Shown here: positions 22,116 through 22,548 of the stretch, in pieces | How the letters are laid out: every line of letters begins with the position of its first letter | Position numbering within the stretch: the stretch's first letter is position 1 | Source of the DNA: Smittium mucronatum | Lineage: Eukaryota > Kickxellomycota > Harpellomycetes > Harpellales > Legeriomycetaceae | NCBI GenBank assembly: GCA_001953115.1 | Contig: LSSL01003657.1 | Location: 1-22,548, forward strand | Direction of reading: 5' to 3' | Length of the DNA: 22,548 nucleotides | Position numbers and translations under genes: made by a program | The notes under the pieces: model-generated | The model's input: only the letters and a program-made list of their open reading frames with translations | Database searches by the model: none | What the model was told of the DNA's origin: nothing

Positions 22116-22395
22116 AGCACTATTAAAGCTAATGCCTCTTCACAAAACTAACTAAACGGGTCTACAGGGAATGATCCAAACCCACAAAATAATAATACGA
22201 CTTAATATAACTTAACACGACTACCAACACGAATAATATAAAATAATTTATATTTATAAAAATTTAACAAAACAAGACTATACTAGACTACAAGTATAAT
22301 TAAAATGACCACTACCAGTCTGCCAGCGTGCTAATACTTTCAGACTATCAACAGGGCGTAGCTTAACCTTAGGAGCTCAACGCGTCCTACCATTT
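22116..22395 (-). other. Leader region upstream of the 158-codon frame
   Basis: About 280 bases, A/C-rich on the plus strand (T/G-rich in the sense of the gene), with no reading frame. It probably holds the promoter or untranslated leader of the gene at 21639-22115. The far end (22310-22395) is GC-richer and forms small self-complementary words (GCGT with ACGC, AGCT with AGCT). Confidence 0.4.
22381..22392 (-). promoter_or_regulatory. Weak candidate tRNA primer-binding site
   Basis: On the minus strand these bases read TGGTAGGACGCG. LTR retroelements carry a site starting TGG, complementary to a tRNA 3' CCA end, between the LTR and Gag. The position, 266 bases before the ATG in the right orientation, is acceptable. 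No LTR boundary ending in CA is seen next to it, and no matching tRNA can be checked here. Confidence 0.15.
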
Positions 22396-22548
22396 TACTA
22401 GAAAGAATTTTTTTAAATATAGGTACGCTTTAAAAAAACTTGGTATCATATTGTAATGGTTTAATCATATTGATTGCGCACATTACCCCTTGATTAAAGT
22501 TTCAATTAATCTATTAAAAATTTACCTCTTATCCTTTATAAACAGCTC
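22396..22548. other. AT-rich right flank
   Basis: Composition returns to AT-rich. If the neighbouring island is an LTR element in minus orientation, this would be the place for its 5' LTR, but no second LTR copy exists in the window to test it. Confidence 0.4.

Larger units (their letters stand above)
21604..22395 (-). mobile_element. GC-balanced insertion, probably mobile or foreign DNA
   Basis: Base composition changes abruptly from about 20% GC to about 50% GC in 21610-22110, then falls through an A/C-rich leader (about 22140-22300) and a short GC-richer stretch before returning to AT-rich DNA near 22395. The left edge cuts off soon after the end of the 158-codon frame, so if this is an element it is probably truncated there. 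The composition contrast is seen directly; calling it mobile is inference from that contrast, the long leader and a weak primer-binding-like site. It could also be a fragment of a host gene or of another organism's DNA. Confidence 0.45.

Noticed and set aside
22310..22392. A tRNA gene, because the plus strand ends CGCGTCCTACCA like a tRNA 3' end
   Set aside because: No complementary acceptor strand lies 60-90 bases upstream, no T-loop sequence is present, and the anticodon stem does not fold. Only the weak primer-binding idea is kept.
18664..22506. A 15-base word (ATTAAAGTTTCAATT) shared by 18665-18679 and about 22492-22506
   Set aside because: Several 15-base matches are expected by chance in 22 kb of 80% AT DNA, and flanks do not match.

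Overview
This is an extremely AT-rich window, about 80% A+T by eye, with long A and T runs and almost no intact coding capacity over 22.5 kb. I see no ribosomal or transfer RNA gene, no operon structure, no CRISPR array and no run of bacterial-type genes. Such a gene-poor, AT-rich desert fits a eukaryote with an expanded compact-type genome, such as a large-genome microsporidian, or another AT-rich protist or fungus. That assignment is inference only, because no diagnostic gene is present. Both ends lie in or near apparent mobile DNA, which suggests that the window is one whole contig broken at repeats.

Layout. Positions 1-170 and 2659-2828 are two direct copies of a repeat, 164/170 identical, each carrying two hairpins. 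Positions 171-2658 and 2829 to about 8300 are AT-rich DNA with no supported gene; they hold a C-rich tract (3641-3740), a GC palindrome (3060-3075), an 11-bp inverted repeat (6527-6575) and a 15-bp tandem duplication (7687-7714). A 57-codon open stretch on the minus strand at 8331-8504 weakly resembles the NKxD region of an Arf-type GTPase. From about 10.6 to 13.3 kb and from about 16.1 to 19.7 kb the minus strand gives runs of coding-like reading frame broken by stops and small frame changes. I read these as possible remains of decayed genes. The best supported is 18236-19680, which has a 141-codon stop-free block followed upstream by 720 bases in which one frame has half the stops of the other two. 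Positions 15421-15660 form a striking G-rich, C-poor strand-asymmetric island. At the right end (about 21604-22395) the base composition jumps to nearly 50% GC and a 158-codon minus-strand reading frame appears, probably the start of a mobile-element or otherwise foreign gene.

Nothing here can be assembled into a working pathway. The simplest picture is an old, mutationally AT-drifted region holding eroded coding remains, one small dispersed hairpin repeat and one recent GC-balanced insertion. Reading AT-rich DNA by eye tends to make any frame look protein-like, so the relic calls carry modest confidence.
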